The notes: generated by a model not told the origin, from the letters alone. A DNA stretch of 64,000 bases from Sorex araneus (GCF_027595985.1 NC_073303.1:188435095-188499094); one strand, 5' to 3'; counted from the stretch's first letter, positions 11,456 through 22,381 are shown. Program-made: numbers and translations.

Positions 11456-11853
11456 GAACGACATACACAGAGAGAAGTGCTATAGAATTTGAACCTGGGA
11501 AAAAAAGTCTTGAAAAAATTGGTTAGTACAACAGACTTGTACTAACTGCCTCCCTGCCCAGTCAATAACTTCATAAAAATAAAATAATATTTTTTAAAAA
11601 TAAGACTCTGATATGAAAGAAAGCAAAAGCAGACTGTCTTGAAGGTAGTGGTAGTTAGAATTGAGATAATATCTCTCTAGGAGCGGCTACATTGTTAACT
11701 TGGCTTTGATTAGAGCCAGCTGGTGTTGTGTGATAGACTTTCAGAGTGCTTTATGGACAAGACTGGTCAGTAGACCTGGTATATGACTTACCATTTGACT
11801 ATGATCGTATCGTTAACAAGTTTCTCTGGGACTTCTTTAAAGGTAGGCTTGTG

Positions 11854-12590
11854 TTCTATATTCCACAGATGAGTGCAATCTTTCTATGTCTGTCTCTCTC
11901 TTTCTGACTCATTTCATTTAGCATGATACTTTCCACGCTGATTCACTTATAGGCAAACTTCATGTCCTCATTTTTTTCTAACAGCTGCATAGTATTCCAT
12001 TGTATAGATGTACCAGAGTTTCTTCAACCAGTCATCTGTTCTAGGGCACTCAGGTTTTTTCCAGATTCTGGCTATTGTAAACAGTGCTGCGATGAACATA
12101 CATGTGCAGATGAAATTTTGACTATACTTTTTTGTTCTCTGGGATATATTCCCAACAGTGGTATTGCTGGGTCAAATGGGAGTTCAACCTCTAGTTTTTT
12201 GAGAATGGTCCATATTGTTTTTCAAAAGGGCTGAACCAGTCGGCATTCCCACCAGCGTTGTAGAAGGGTCCCTTTCTCCCCACATCCTCTCCAACAGTGG
12301 TTGCTTTTGTTCTTTTGGATGTGTGCTAGTCTCTGTCGTGTGAGGTGGTATCTCATGGTTGTTTTGATCTGCATGTCCCTGATGATTAGTGATGTAGAGC
12401 ACTTTTTCATGTGCCCTTTGGCCATTCGTATCTCTTCCTTAGGAAAGTTTCTGTTCATTTCTTCGCCCCATTTTTTGATGGGGTTGGATGTTTTCTTCTT
12501 GTAGAGTTCAACCAGTGCTTTTTATACCATTGATATCAACCCCTTATCTGATGGGTATTGTGTAAATATCCTTTCCCATTCTGTAGATAG
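11854..12590 (-). mobile_element. Inverted L1 ORF2 C-terminal segment
   Basis: Minus-strand frames at 12458-12184 read [20 protein letters not shown] and [20 protein letters not shown], the L1 ORF2 C-terminal region. Here the first two Cys are kept and the motif His is replaced (LLQRWW). Adjacent segments are broken by frameshifts. The left edge is the end of ORF2, contiguous in the parent with the plus-strand piece that starts at 12591. Confidence 0.9.
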
Positions 12591-13035
12591 AATAATTGAC
12601 TAGGAGACTAACACCCAAGAATAGTAGAAATAAGTACCAGAAGGTTGACTCCATGGCTTGGAGGCTGGTCTCTCATTCTGGGCAAGTCAGAGAAGGGAAC
12701 ACCAAGTAAAATGTGGTCGGAGGTCGTGCGGGGGAAGGTTGATGCGTGCCAAATGTAGACTAGAGGCTGAACACAATGGCCACTCAACACCTTTATTGCA
12801 AACCACAACACCTAATCAGAGAGAGAGAACAAAAGGGAATATCCTGCCATAGTGGCAGTGTGGGGTGGGGGGGGGGAGACGGGACTGGGAGGGTGGGAGA
12901 GATGCTGGGTTTTATGGTGGTAGAGAATGGACACTGGTGAAGGGATGGGTTCTCAAACTTTGTATGGGGAAAACATGAGCACAATAATGTATAATTCATT
13001 TTAATTCTTAATGTAATTTTATTAGATCAATAAAG
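12591..13035 (+). mobile_element. L1 3' UTR, subfamily with CACCCAAGAATAGTAG start
   Basis: Plus-strand 3' UTR closely like 60345-60812: ACACCCAAGAATAGTAG, AATGTGGTCGGAGGTC, CCTTTATTGCAAACCACAAC, a G-rich tract (12862-12900) and GGACACTGGTGAAGGGATGG. The last 60 bases diverge from the usual GTGATTCAATAAA end, which may explain read-through. Confidence 0.85.
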
Positions 13036-13300
13036 TCCAGATGACAAAATAAAAAAAGTAGGAAAAAAAGTAAAATTAAATTAAATTAAAATAAAGATGC
13101 ATTAATTTACCTATTTTTCAAAAAGCCTATAATAACACATATAGATCACTTCAAACTAGAAATAGAATTAAAGGCCTAAGTCAAAAGGGAAAAAAGTGTG
13201 AAGGAGGGAGGTGGGGAACCCAAGCTGCTAGATACAAAATACAATAGAAAAAGAAATTCTCATTTATCACAAGTTCTAATTTTAAATCAAATGTCTTTGT

Positions 13301-13468
13301 TGGGCTGGAGCAATAACACAGTGGATAATACACTTACCTCTCATGTAGCCAATTCAAGTTCAATCCGTGGCACTTCACATATCCCCAGAACCCACCAGGA
13401 ATGATCCCTGAGCACAGAGCCAGGAGTAAACCCAAAGCATCACTGGGTGTGGCCCAAACACAAATAAA
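13301..13468 (+). mobile_element. SOR-type SINE
   Basis: GGGCTGGAGCAATAACACAG head, B box AAGTTCAATCCG, body GGAATGATCCCTGAGCACAG and CATCACTGGGTGTGGCCC, short A-rich tail. Confidence 0.88.
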
Positions 13469-13790
13469 AGTATCTCTGAGTATTCTCTAGATTCTACCTG
13501 GTAACTAAGAAAATAAAAACTGCCAGTGGGCCCTAACAGATGGGCCCATGGAAGTTACAGTCTTTGTTGTAAATCACGACCTATGACAACAAGGCCAAGT
13601 GCCATACGAGAGAACGTTAGTTACAAACATCACACATTGGCAACATCAATAATTCTAACAGTATATTTTAATACAAAATAAACTGGATTTGTGTTTATTG
13701 GCTGTAACAAATCTGCTAAATCTGAGTTCGGCTTTCAAGTATGGGTGATGACGTCTATCTAGCAAGGCAACTGGGATGATTAAGTTGTGC

Positions 13791-13850
13791 ATTATATATA
13801 TATATATATATTCATATATATACACACACACACATATATATATATATCAT
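13791..13850. repeat. (TA)n/(CA)n microsatellite
   Basis: Alternating TA runs with an inner (AC) run. Confidence 0.9.
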
Positions 13851-13880
13851 ATAGTTGGCACTCAAAAGACATTTAAATCA

Positions 13881-13953
13881 GGCCAGGGCTGTGGTTCAGG
13901 GGTAGAGCACCTGCCCTCCATGTGTGAGGTACTGCGTTCAATCCCCAAGATGG
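13881..13953 (+). repeat. tRNA-Ala-like sequence or SINE head
   Basis: GTGGTTCAGGGGTAGAGCAC (A-box region) and GCGTTCAATCCCC (B box) separated as in a tRNA, most like tRNA-Ala/ID-type heads and unlike SOR. The anticodon loop is not intact, so it is a pseudo-tRNA or an unrelated SINE head rather than a gene. Confidence 0.55.
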
Positions 13954-14246
13954 AGGTGGAGGCAGATATTGAAATCAGGAAGATGCAGCTTACCCTGAGA
14001 TGCTGCCAACAAAACAGTGAACAGAGGCAACAAATCTGGGGAACATGGGAGTCTTTGGAACAAAGGGTACTGGGGGTGGGGACAGTGAAGTAGCATTGGA
14101 GATACAAAGTACTATGAAAACTATTATAATCCATGACCTTGATGTTAAAAAATAGAACATGTTAGGTAATCACATGTGAGTATGAATAACTCTCATATAT
14201 CTAAGCAATGTGTATGAAATTATGTCAGTAAATGAGTGAGAATTAA

Positions 14247-14390
14247 AGGGGCAGAGGCAAGAGTTGGCCTTGCACAAAGCCAACCCGGGTTCAACCCCAA
14301 CATTGTATATGGTCCCCCAAGGCTATCAGGAGTGATCCCTGAGCACAGAGCCAGGAGCAAGCACAGTCAGGTGTGACCCAAAAATGGAAA
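14247..14390 (+). mobile_element. SOR-type SINE with degraded A box
   Basis: GCCTTGCACAAAGCCAACCC, B box GGGTTCAACCCCAAC, body CAGGAGTGATCCCTGAGC, GTGTGACCCAAAAATGG tail. Confidence 0.85.
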
Positions 14391-14395
14391 AAGAG

Positions 14396-14862
14396 CTGAA
14401 TATAACACTATAATATAACATAACATTTATGACAGCCTCGACACCCAAGGACAGTAGATACAAGGGCCAGGGGGATTTCCCCATAGCTGGAAGCCTGCTT
14501 CATGAGTGGAGGGGAGAAGGCAGATGGAATAGAGAAGGGATCACTAAGAAAATGATGGCTGGAGGAACCAGTCGGGATGGGAGATGTGTACCGCAAGTAG
14601 ATAATGGAACAAACATGATGACTCTCAGTGTCTGTGTTGCAAGCTATAATGCCCGAAAGTAGAGAGAGAGTATGGGGAATATCGTCTGCCTTAGAGGTAG
14701 GGGGAGGGTGAGAAAGGGGGGGGTATACCCGGGATATTGGTGGTGGGGAATGTGCACTGGTGGAGGGATGGGTGTTTGATCATTGTGAGATTGTAACCCA
14801 AACATGAAAGCTTGCAACTATCACGCGGTGATTCAATAAAATTTTAAAAATTAAAAAAAAAA
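14396..14862 (+). mobile_element. L1 3' UTR and terminus
   Basis: CTCGACACCCAAGGACAGTA start, G-rich tract (14697-14726), GTGCACTGGTGGAGGGATGG, GTGATTCAATAAAATTT with poly(A) signal, A tail to 14862, then the right copy of the 16-bp duplication. Confidence 0.85.
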
Positions 14863-14929
14863 TAAAGGTAGGCTTGTGGGTGTCCATTGCATTGATGATA
14901 TGTATGACATTTCTACAACCACAAACATT

Positions 14930-15203
14930 AAAGAAAATGTACTGACACTGTCACTGTCATCCTATTGCTCATCGATTTGCTCGAGCAGGCACCAGTAATG
15001 TTTCTCATTGTGAGACTTATTGTTACTGATTTTGGCATATCCAATACTCCATGGGTAGCTTGCCAGGCTCTGCTGTGAGGGCGTGATACTCTGGGTAGCT
15101 TGCCAGGCTCTCCGAGATGGGCGGAGGAATCAAACACAGATTGGCCAGTGAAAGGTGAACGCCCTACCACTGTGCTATCGCTACAGCCCAAAGAAAATTT
15201 ACT
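14930..15203 (-). mobile_element. RTE-tailed SINE, full length with TSD
   Basis: Minus-strand SINE 14944-15189 flanked by AAAGAAAATGTACT / AAAGAAAATTTACT (14 bp, one mismatch). The 3' tail on this strand is GACACTGTCACTGTC, with no A-run. The head ends in CTATCGCTACAGCCC. Confidence 0.92.
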
Positions 15204-16451
15204 AAGTATGTATAAATTTCCGTTTAACCCTAAATGTACTGGTATACAGATAGAACTTTAACATCTTCTTTTTGAAGCTTGAAGTGTAGTCTGGACCAGT
15301 TGTTTTATTGCCAGTAAAACGTCTCTTTTAAATTTGATTTTCTTGTGATGCTTAACTGACACTCATTGTATGCTGTTATTCTAACTCATCTAATTATCTC
15401 CCCTGTCCCTCTCTCCTGCCACTAAAGAATTTCAGATTTCCCAACTGGTAATTCAAATTTAATTTGTTCTGATTTTATTAGTAACTTGGGTAAAGGATGT
15501 ATAAAGAGAAGAATTATAGTATCTTAGAACTCAATTTTATCTCATTTACACTGATAATTTATACTTAGAAATCTTCGTTGATACAGATATAAAATTAAAG
15601 TTAAAATGGTCTTTACCACTGTATAACGTAGAGAGGTTGTGCTTTTTTTACATGTTTTCTGTTTTTATCTTTTATAACACGATATTCTTGTATAAAAAAG
15701 GAACATATGCTTCACCTGATGTCAGAATCTAACATATAATATAAACTTCCTGCTACATCTATGTTTCAATAATGTATGTGTAAAAACTGTTTTATAACTC
15801 TTATTGTCTCTGAGAATTTAAAATTGATGAATGTGTAAATATAAACCTCCAAATGTATATAAGTTTCCACAAAGTACAGAGTTAGAAAAGAATGTTTTAA
15901 GGCATTAGAAATTGTTTTAACAGTAAATGAAAAAAAAGCAGATAAAGCTCTGTCTTTAGAATTTTAAGTTATAATTTTAAGTTAATTGAAATATGACTTT
16001 CTTCATGCTTCTTATATATAGTTGTTCCAATATGCTCAAAATTATTGTAAATGCCAAATTTCATTCATCACCACCTCAACAATTTGACTTTGCCAAGAGA
16101 TTTTTATTTTCAGTGTACTTTGCTATATATATTTTGTTCAGTCTTATCTGTGTGAAGCTAATTCATTTTAATGTAGTTTTTATTAAAAATATGCTATAAT
16201 TTGCTTTATACAATGACAGCACATACCTTAGGTTTTCTGCTTCTGGTAAGTAAAATTACATTATACACACCAAATAATGATAACTATAAAATATTCAAAA
16301 GGATGAATTATTGAATCTAATCTAAAAATGGTAAAGCATGATAAATATACTTTAGGCTAAAGCATCTTTATAAATCTCCCTGTAGAAAACTAATACTGAA
16401 ACATGATCATAGTAGATAATCTGCTATTTAAATAGGATACTTCTTACTTTT
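15204..16451. other. AT-rich spacer, nothing recognised
   Basis: No repeat or gene recognised. The 68-codon frame at 15993-16199 shows no family features. Confidence 0.5.
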
Positions 16452-16500
16452 AAAAATATAATGTCATTCAATAAAAAATTAAAAAAAATATAATGTCATT
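16452..16500 (+). repeat. Direct 17-bp repeat around a 15-bp A-rich insert
   Basis: AAAAATATAATGTCATT occurs at 16452-16468 and 16484-16500. The 15 bases between (CAATAAAAAATTAAA) match the extreme 3' end and tail of the local L1 (ATTCAATAAAA). It looks like a tail-only L1 insertion with its target-site duplication. Confidence 0.6.
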
Positions 16501-16665
16501 TCAAGGACAGACTGATGTTATTGTTAAATTAAATATTATATGACATTCTCATCTTTCATACTAAATGATATCTATAACTCAATATAAATGTAGTGCAATA
16601 CATGTGCAATAATACAATCACTTATATCACTTGTCACTGTCACAAGTTATTTTTATTCACTGGGA

Positions 16666-16756
16666 ATAATACAATATGTATTATTTTCCATATAATTGTA
16701 ATACAATTAATATAAAAATAATAATACAATATGTATTAGTTTCCATATAATTGTAT
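16666..16756. repeat. Short AT-rich tandem duplication
   Basis: AATACAATATGTATTA followed by TTTCCATATAATTGTA appears twice about 56 bp apart. Confidence 0.7.
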
Positions 16757-16856
16757 GGAAAATGATACAATTATAAATTGTGTATAATTATAAATTATTT
16801 TACCAACATACAATATTCTTTTACTTAATATTATGGCCTTATTCTTTAAGTTTTTT

Positions 16857-17128
16857 ACCTATTAATAGAGCTGGAGTAATAGCACAGTGGGTAGGGCATT
16901 TGCCTTGCACGCAGCCAACCCAAGTTCAATTCCTCTGTTCCTCTCAGAGAGCCCAGCAAGCTACGGAGAGTATCCCGCCCGCACGGCAGAGCCTGGCAAG
17001 CCACCCGTGGCATATCTGAGATGTCAAAAACAGTACCGACAAGTCTCACAATGGCAACGTTACCGGTGCATGCTCAAGCAAATCGATGAACAACGGGACA
17101 ACAGTGCTACAGTGCTACCTATTGATAG
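16857..17128 (+). mobile_element. RTE-tailed SINE, full length with TSD
   Basis: SINE 16869-17116, flanked by ACCTATTAATAG / ACCTATTGATAG (one mismatch). Head TAGCACAGTGGGTAGGG, B box AAGTTCAATTCC, RTE-like end CAACGTTACCGGTGC, tail (CAGTGCTA)n. Confidence 0.92.
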
Positions 17129-17197
17129 TATCCAAATATGATATAAGGCATGAACATATATTTTAATCTGAAAAGCACTAAGCATTCAAATAGTATT

Positions 17198-17366
17198 TTT
17201 CATTTGTTTTGGGTAAAACCTAGTTGTGCTCATGGCTTACTCCTGAAAATGCACTCAGGAATCAATCCTGGTGGGCTTGGGGAAAACCGTATAGGGTACC
17301 GGGTATTGAACCAGGTTCAGTAGCACACAAAACAAATCTTACAAAGCTGTACTTTCTCTCCAGACC
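17198..17366 (-). mobile_element. SOR-type SINE, diverged
   Basis: Reverse-strand SOR: GGCTTACTCCTGAAAATGCA, TATTGAACCAGGTTCAG (B box complement), CTCTCCAGACC end. Confidence 0.75.
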
Positions 17367-17567
17367 TCAAGTTGCATTTGTATAGTCTCAATTTCAAACT
17401 TCATAGATTGTCATAACATTGATGCTTAGTCTGTTCATTGAGATCTTAAATGCAGGCTATGGTTACATTTTTTTTGGAAAGTCAAATCACGAATTGGAGA
17501 AACAGTAAGCTTTTGGGTTGTTTGCCGTGTATGTTGTGGATGCTATTTCCATCCGAACATTCCAGTG

Positions 17568-17632
17568 ACTGATTCCTGAGCTTTGAGCCAGGAGTAACCC
17601 TGGAACACTGCTGGGTCTAGCAGTGGGTAATG
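17568..17632 (+). mobile_element. SOR-type SINE 3' fragment
   Basis: GATTCCTGAGCTTTGAGCCA and GAGTAACCCTGGAACACTGC are the 3' half of SOR; no head. Confidence 0.65.
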
Positions 17633-17844
17633 AATCTTTTCTTCTCCTTTACTTCTTTCTCCTCTGTTCCCTGGTTGAAATATTAAATTCATTCCGCAGC
17701 TTCTTCACAACTTCTTGACCCTTCTTGACTTCACGTGACTGCTCTAAGGAAAAAAAAATTGTTTTTCAAACACCCATAAAATTCCTACTCCTTTGGTTAA
17801 ATTCTTATCCTAAAGATTCTTTAATCAAGGTTCAGTTAAAGTTT

Positions 17845-17990
17845 GTCTTGGGGAGACACCTGGCGATGCTCAGGGGTTACTCCTGGCTCCATACTCAAGG
17901 ATTATTTCTGGGGGTGCTCTGGGAACCCATGTCTGTCTCATGCAAGGCAAATAAGTGCCCTACTCACTGCAGTATCTCTACAACTACTAT
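17845..17990 (-). mobile_element. SOR-type SINE
   Basis: GACACCTGGCGATGCTCAGG, TTACTCCTGGCTCCATACTC, then CATGCAAGGCAAATAAGTGC. Part of the B-box region is deleted. Confidence 0.82.
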
Positions 17991-18284
17991 CCAGTTAAAA
18001 TTTCTTAATCATGAATCCATATATGGTCTTGTGGGTTGTGAGTCTTTTGCTAGAAAAGGAAATGCTTAAAATTTCTGCAAAATCAGTAGCCATTCTCTGT
18101 TAAACTCTTTCCCAGCATTCTTTTATTGCTGATTCATCTAACAAATATGCTATTTCAAATACCCAATAAATAAATCTTTGATGCTTTATCACAGATCTCC
18201 ATTTTTGATTCCCCACAAATAAAAAAGTGAGCAAAAAGACTCAGGACCTTTTGTACATAGGGAAACATATGAACATAGAATCAG

Positions 18285-18355
18285 GTTAGCTGCATGCAAG
18301 GAAAACTGTCTCATGCAAGGAAAACTTAACCTCTGTCCCATCTCACTGCTCCAGG
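18285..18355 (-). mobile_element. SOR head fragment
   Basis: GTTAGCTGCATGCAAGGAAA with an internal duplication of CATGCAAGGAAAAC, ending CTCACTGCTCCAGG. Confidence 0.55.
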
Positions 18356-18761
18356 AGTGATAGACCATTTTTATCCATATTTAATAAACTAAAAGAAATA
18401 AATGAAAGCAAAATTGTGTTCTTCACAGCATGATTTATTTATAGATGAAAGTTATAGTTTTCTTATATTTTTCTCTATTCAAGGTTAATAGACTTTGATG
18501 AGAAATGGATGAAAAAATGGAGAGGGAGATAAATACTGACAAGCAACTTTAAACATAGGTAGGTGATTTATGTTTATACAACTCTTTGCTTGACTTATTG
18601 TTTCTTCAGTTTTTTTCTACTTTACCACCTTATAATCCAAAATGCTCTCCAGTGAACTCTGGAAGGCAAACAAGATTCCAATTAGCACCTGTTTGAAGTT
18701 GGCTTCTCCAAATATGGGTTCAGAGTGGCATACACGTTGGTGGCATAGCACATGAGCTTGT
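18356..18761. other. Spacer, nothing recognised
   Basis: No repeat or coding signal identified. Confidence 0.5.
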
Positions 18762-18958
18762 CCAACCTCTACCCTTTTTGTTTTCTTTCTTTTTTGGTCA
18801 CACCTGTGATGCTCAGGGGTTTCTCCTGACTTTGCACTCAGGAGTTACTCCTGGCAGTGCTCGGGGGACTATGTGGGATGCCAGGGATGGAACCCAGGTA
18901 GTCCCTGTGCAAGGCAAATGCACTCCCTGCTGTACTATCACTCTGGCCCAATCTCTAC
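18762..18958 (-). mobile_element. SOR-type SINE, full length with TSD
   Basis: SINE 18773-18947 flanked by CCAACCTCTAC / CCAATCTCTAC. Contains GGTCACACCTGTGATGCTCA, GATGGAACCCAGG and CTATCACTCTGGCC. Confidence 0.9.
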
Positions 18959-21124
18959 TCATGATTTCTCTAAACTCCAGAAGAATGTCACCTTTAAACT
19001 ATATATTTTTTTCTGTTTTCTGAGCATAACAGATCTGTATAGCTAACTATTTTTGTTAAACTTGACATTTTATGATGCTCTCTGGCCTGCAGTGTATAAA
19101 GAATGTTCTTCACTTAAAAAAAAATTAGTGTGGTAGAAGTGAAATGCCAAAAGTTTGAGTTTCTTGTGATTATTTAATTAAAAAATAATTTGATGAAAAA
19201 AAGTCTCTAAAAAGTAAAATACTTTCCAGCAACATACTCATCTTTGTTATAAAAAAAGTAAATATGTATGCCTATCTGTGTTCATATTCCACACATATTC
19301 CTATGCATACATAGTATAAATAAATGTCTTGCTATCTTTATTTCTGCAATATATTTTAAGCTAGATTATAAATTCCTGAATAACAAAGTGTATAGGTTGT
19401 TCATTCTTACATTGTACCAAGTTATCCATGGTAGCAAGTTATCCATGGTGCAATAGTTATTGTCACCATTAGTTATTTTTCCAATGTAGACAAATTAAAA
19501 TATATAAACTTGAAAAAATATGGCATACATAAACTGAAACAAAACTGACTAATTTGTATATATACATTTAAGTGTATTTATATCATTAAACTAAAGAATT
19601 TCATCATTGATAATTATATTAAAAATATTATTCTTTAAAGTTTTATTTCACTCCTATATTGTAACAGACAAAGACAAAGAATTTTGTTGATAATTAAAGG
19701 ATAAGTTTAAGTTTCAAAAGGAAGTACAGAATAAAAATACCGTAGTCTTTGACATAAAATAAATTTTCAATTGGAAATTTTGATAAAAATACTCTATTTT
19801 ATGCTTGATCATAATTAAATGTTTATGTTGTTTTTACCACTACAACTAAAGTACCTAAAGACTCCATAATTTTTTTAATATGTCCATAAATATTGACTGA
19901 AAATTTAAAGTCTATACTAAGCAAATGAGACATCCTTTCTTTTTCTTTGTTAAATACTAGAGAAAAGTAATAGATGCTACACAATTTTAGCTTTAGCAAT
20001 CTCCTGTTCTTTGTCAATATCTATCACATGGTTGAGGCACTCGAATATTTACGTTTATACTGACATGTATTGGAAATCAAGGGACCCACCACATAAAAAA
20101 AAAATAAGGTTAGTGAAGTTTCAATATTTTGTTCCCAGGATAAAAAAAATGCCTATAATGTTTTTTTAAAAAACAAACAAACAACACAAAACACAAACAA
20201 TCTTACACCATAAGGACAGCATAGTAGTTAGCAGGAAGGGAAGTAAACCGATAAAGGAATCAATTATATGGTAAAAGGGAGCATAACATGTGAAGGTAGC
20301 AGGAAGGGGATTAAACAGGTAAGGGAATCAATTTATACAAAGAAAATGAAAACTAGATATTTGTTAAGGAACAAACTGGAACAAATATATGTATTTATTT
20401 ATAAGTTGGATACCTGAAAATTTTATGTCCTAAATATTATATTTTAAACAAAATAAAATATATTTATTAAATGCCCATGATATATTAGCCTTATTACAAA
20501 AGAGGTTGCTGAATGAAAGTAGATTTTTGAAAGTTGCATGTAATTTGGTTGCTAAGATACCTGCTTTTTGTAATGGCAGTTGAATTGAAGCGAAAAATGA
20601 ATAGAATATATTTAACCTTGGAAGATATTGTGTGTGTTTATGTGTTGGAAGAGCAGTGGAAGTTAGTCTTCTGAGGCCAATATAGGAAAAAATTCACTGT
20701 CAGTATCACACATTTAGGAGTCTGGACAGAATCAGCATGGGTCAGAAAGTTTGAAGTTGAGAAAGTGTGTGGCGGCCACATCCTAAGGCCTTTCAGTTAC
20801 AAGGAAAAAATAATCTTAAAAACAGAACCAGTACATATTACCTTCCTCAAGAAGTATATTTTGTATAGTCATCTCTATTAAAAGGGATAAGACCCACCCA
20901 AAGTTTTCAAAATTTTTACTCTGCAAAAGTCAAGATTTTCAATTGGAGGAATGCAGTTTCGAATGTACATAAAAATACCTAACTTTAATAATTTAGCAAT
21001 TATTTTATATCATGCTGAAGATAAGACAGCCTTATATATGAAAACTTTCTTTAAAATTGCTAGACCCTTTTACTAACATCTGAAAATCAAATGCAGAATA
21101 AAGAGAGACTGACACAAAACTGAT
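18959..21124. other. AT-rich spacer with one small tandem duplication
   Basis: No gene or major repeat recognised. 20226-20334 holds two diverged copies of a GTAGCAGGAAGGG-type unit with GGAATCAATT. CATGGT-containing GTTATCCATGGT is repeated at about 19421-19448. Confidence 0.5.
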
Positions 21125-21129
21125 TCTTG

Positions 21130-21200
21130 TGTAGGTCAAGAGGTAGAGCATCTGACTGCTGTGGCAAACGTCCCAAGTTTAGTTCCTGGCACCAAATGCT
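21130..21200 (+). repeat. tRNA-like fragment
   Basis: GTAGGTCAAGAGGTAGAGC and GTTTAGTTCCTGGCACC resemble A and B boxes of a non-SOR tRNA-derived SINE. No terminator and no clean arms. Confidence 0.4.
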
Positions 21201-21218
21201 CTCTAAAATACCACTAAT

Positions 21219-21960
21219 GTAGGCAGCAGGCAGCTAGGGAAGGCCCCTCCCAAGGCAATGGCAGTAAATCTCCTGGGAAGGACAGCCCTGACCTCAGGGA
21301 GAACTGGTGCCAGTCTGTAACAGACCCCGAGGAGGCTGGACAAACCCCTCCAACAGAAGCTCATGCAGAAACAAAATGTCAGGAAAGGAATTTCAAAGAA
21401 GACCCTCACCACTCCCAAGACCCCTAGGCAACCTCCTAAGCAATGACTTTGACCTAGGTAGAAGCCCCACATGGGGGCAGGTTGGAGAAACCCTATAAAG
21501 GCCACCTTGAACAAAGGAAAGGCACATATGCTGCATGACTCCTTGTGCTGCTTCTGCCTTTGTGGCCGAGCACATGAGGTGGCTGAGCACCTGTGTCACC
21601 TGCATCACCCTTCTTGAGATGTGGAGTTTTCATGCTTTTATGTCTAATGCTGGGATGTGTGTAGGGGCTCTCTCAGCCTTTGGAGAAGCCCAGGTCCTCT
21701 CTAGAGCACGTTACTCTCCAGTCTTCTATTTTCTCTCCCTCTATCCCTTCAAAACCTCCAAATAAAAACTGTGTGATTTCACTGCTCATCTACTCCTGAA
21801 ATTCCTTTCAGAAAGGCGAGACAAGAGCCCAGTCACACTGGGTCCCAGGTGGCAGAGGTGGATCAGGAGAAAGTGACCATCATTCTTCTCTTCAGTTCAC
21901 ATGAGGCACCTGTGAGGCTCACTGACATCACCACCAGAGTATCCCCTATAGAAATTCTAG
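21219..21960 (+). mobile_element. LTR-like repeat of an endogenous retrovirus, plus orientation
   Basis: Starts TGTAGGCAGCAGG, has TATAAA at 21494-21499 and AATAAA at 21761-21766, with GAGGCTGGACAAACCCCTCC-type GC-rich sequence upstream. It is homologous over most of its length to the minus-strand copy at 23246-24211 (shared GGAAAGGAATTTCAAAGAAG, CCTATAAAGGCCACCTTGAA and AGAAAGTGACCATC / AGAAGGTGACCATC blocks). No viral protein frame is visible. The exact end and any duplication could not be set. Confidence 0.6.
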
Positions 21961-22032
21961 TACTGGCTTTTTATATCAACATATGGCATGATCATATGTC
22001 TTTAATAGATTTAAATTTACTGATGTTGGAGT

Positions 22033-22107
22033 GGCCGGTTAGCTCAGTTGGTTAGAGCGTGGTGCTAATAACGCCAAGGTCTCGGGGTTCGATCCCCATA
22101 CGGGCCA
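22033..22107 (+). tRNA. tRNA-Ile(AAU)-like sequence, probably a pseudogene
   Basis: A 75-nt cloverleaf-like sequence that I recognise as vertebrate tRNA-Ile with anticodon AAT: GGCCGGTTAGCTCAGTTGG start, anticodon arm TGGTG-CTAATAA-CGCCA, variable AGGTC, T-loop TTCGATC, end ACGGGCCA. A and B boxes are intact. Compared with the usual sequence it has one extra base and a changed T-arm (CGGGG opposite CCCAT), leaving only three T-stem pairs. There is no run of four T downstream before the SOR element. It is therefore probably a retroposed, non-functional copy, although the A box, B box and anticodon arm could still work. Confidence 0.7.
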
Positions 22108-22123
22108 CAGGCACAACTCCTTT

Positions 22124-22303
22124 GGGGCTGGTGTGATAGCACAGTAGGTAGGGTGTTTGCCTTCCATGCGGCCAACCCGGGTTTGATTCCCAGCATCCCA
22201 TATAGTCCCCTGAACACCGCCAGGAGTAATTTCTGAGTGCAAAACCAGGAGTAACCCTTATGTATCATCAGATGTGACCCAAAAAGCCAAAAAAAAAAAA
22301 AAG
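22124..22303 (+). mobile_element. SOR-type SINE, full length
   Basis: GGGGCTGGTGTGATAGCACA head, B box GGGTTTGATTCCC, CAGCATCCCATATAGTCCCC, GAGTAATTTCTGAGTGC, long A tail (about 22289-22302). It forms the 3' half of the composite at 22017-22313. Confidence 0.92.
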
Positions 22304-22381
22304 TTACTGATGTCCATCAATAGTAACAGTTCTTCTTCTCTCTCTCTCTCTTTTTTTTTTTACCTTGTTAAGGATTTGTGC

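Larger units (their letters stand above)
11838..14878 (+). mobile_element. 3-kb L1 insertion with 5' inversion and probable 3' transduction
   Basis: A perfect 16-bp direct repeat TAAAGGTAGGCTTGTG lies at 11838-11853 and 14863-14878. Between the copies are an inverted L1 ORF2 C-terminus (11854 to about 12590, minus), the contiguous 3' UTR in plus orientation (12591 to about 13035), about 1.36 kb of sequence containing SINEs, and a second L1 3' end with AATAAA and A tail (14396-14862). The flank TTTAAAGG fits an L1 endonuclease site. The simplest reading is one insertion whose transcript ran past a weak first poly(A) site to the next L1 end. The alternative is later insertions inside an older L1. 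Confidence 0.65.
22017..22313 (+). mobile_element. Composite retroposon: tRNA-Ile-like unit joined to SOR SINE
   Basis: TTACTGATGT occurs at 22017-22026 and 22304-22313, enclosing a 6-nt leader, a tRNA-Ile(AAU)-like sequence, a 16-nt linker, a full SOR SINE and its poly-A. One duplication around both parts indicates that they were copied as one transcript. The duplication is only 10 bp, so coincidence is not excluded. Confidence 0.65.

Noticed and set aside
16630-16655. Palindrome ACTTGTCACTGTCACAAGT as a regulatory site
   Set aside because: More likely a scrap of an RTE-type SINE tail in AT-rich DNA; no supporting context.
22033-22107. tRNA-Ile as a functional gene
   Set aside because: Extra base and weakened T-arm, no T4 terminator, and apparent retroposition with a SOR element.
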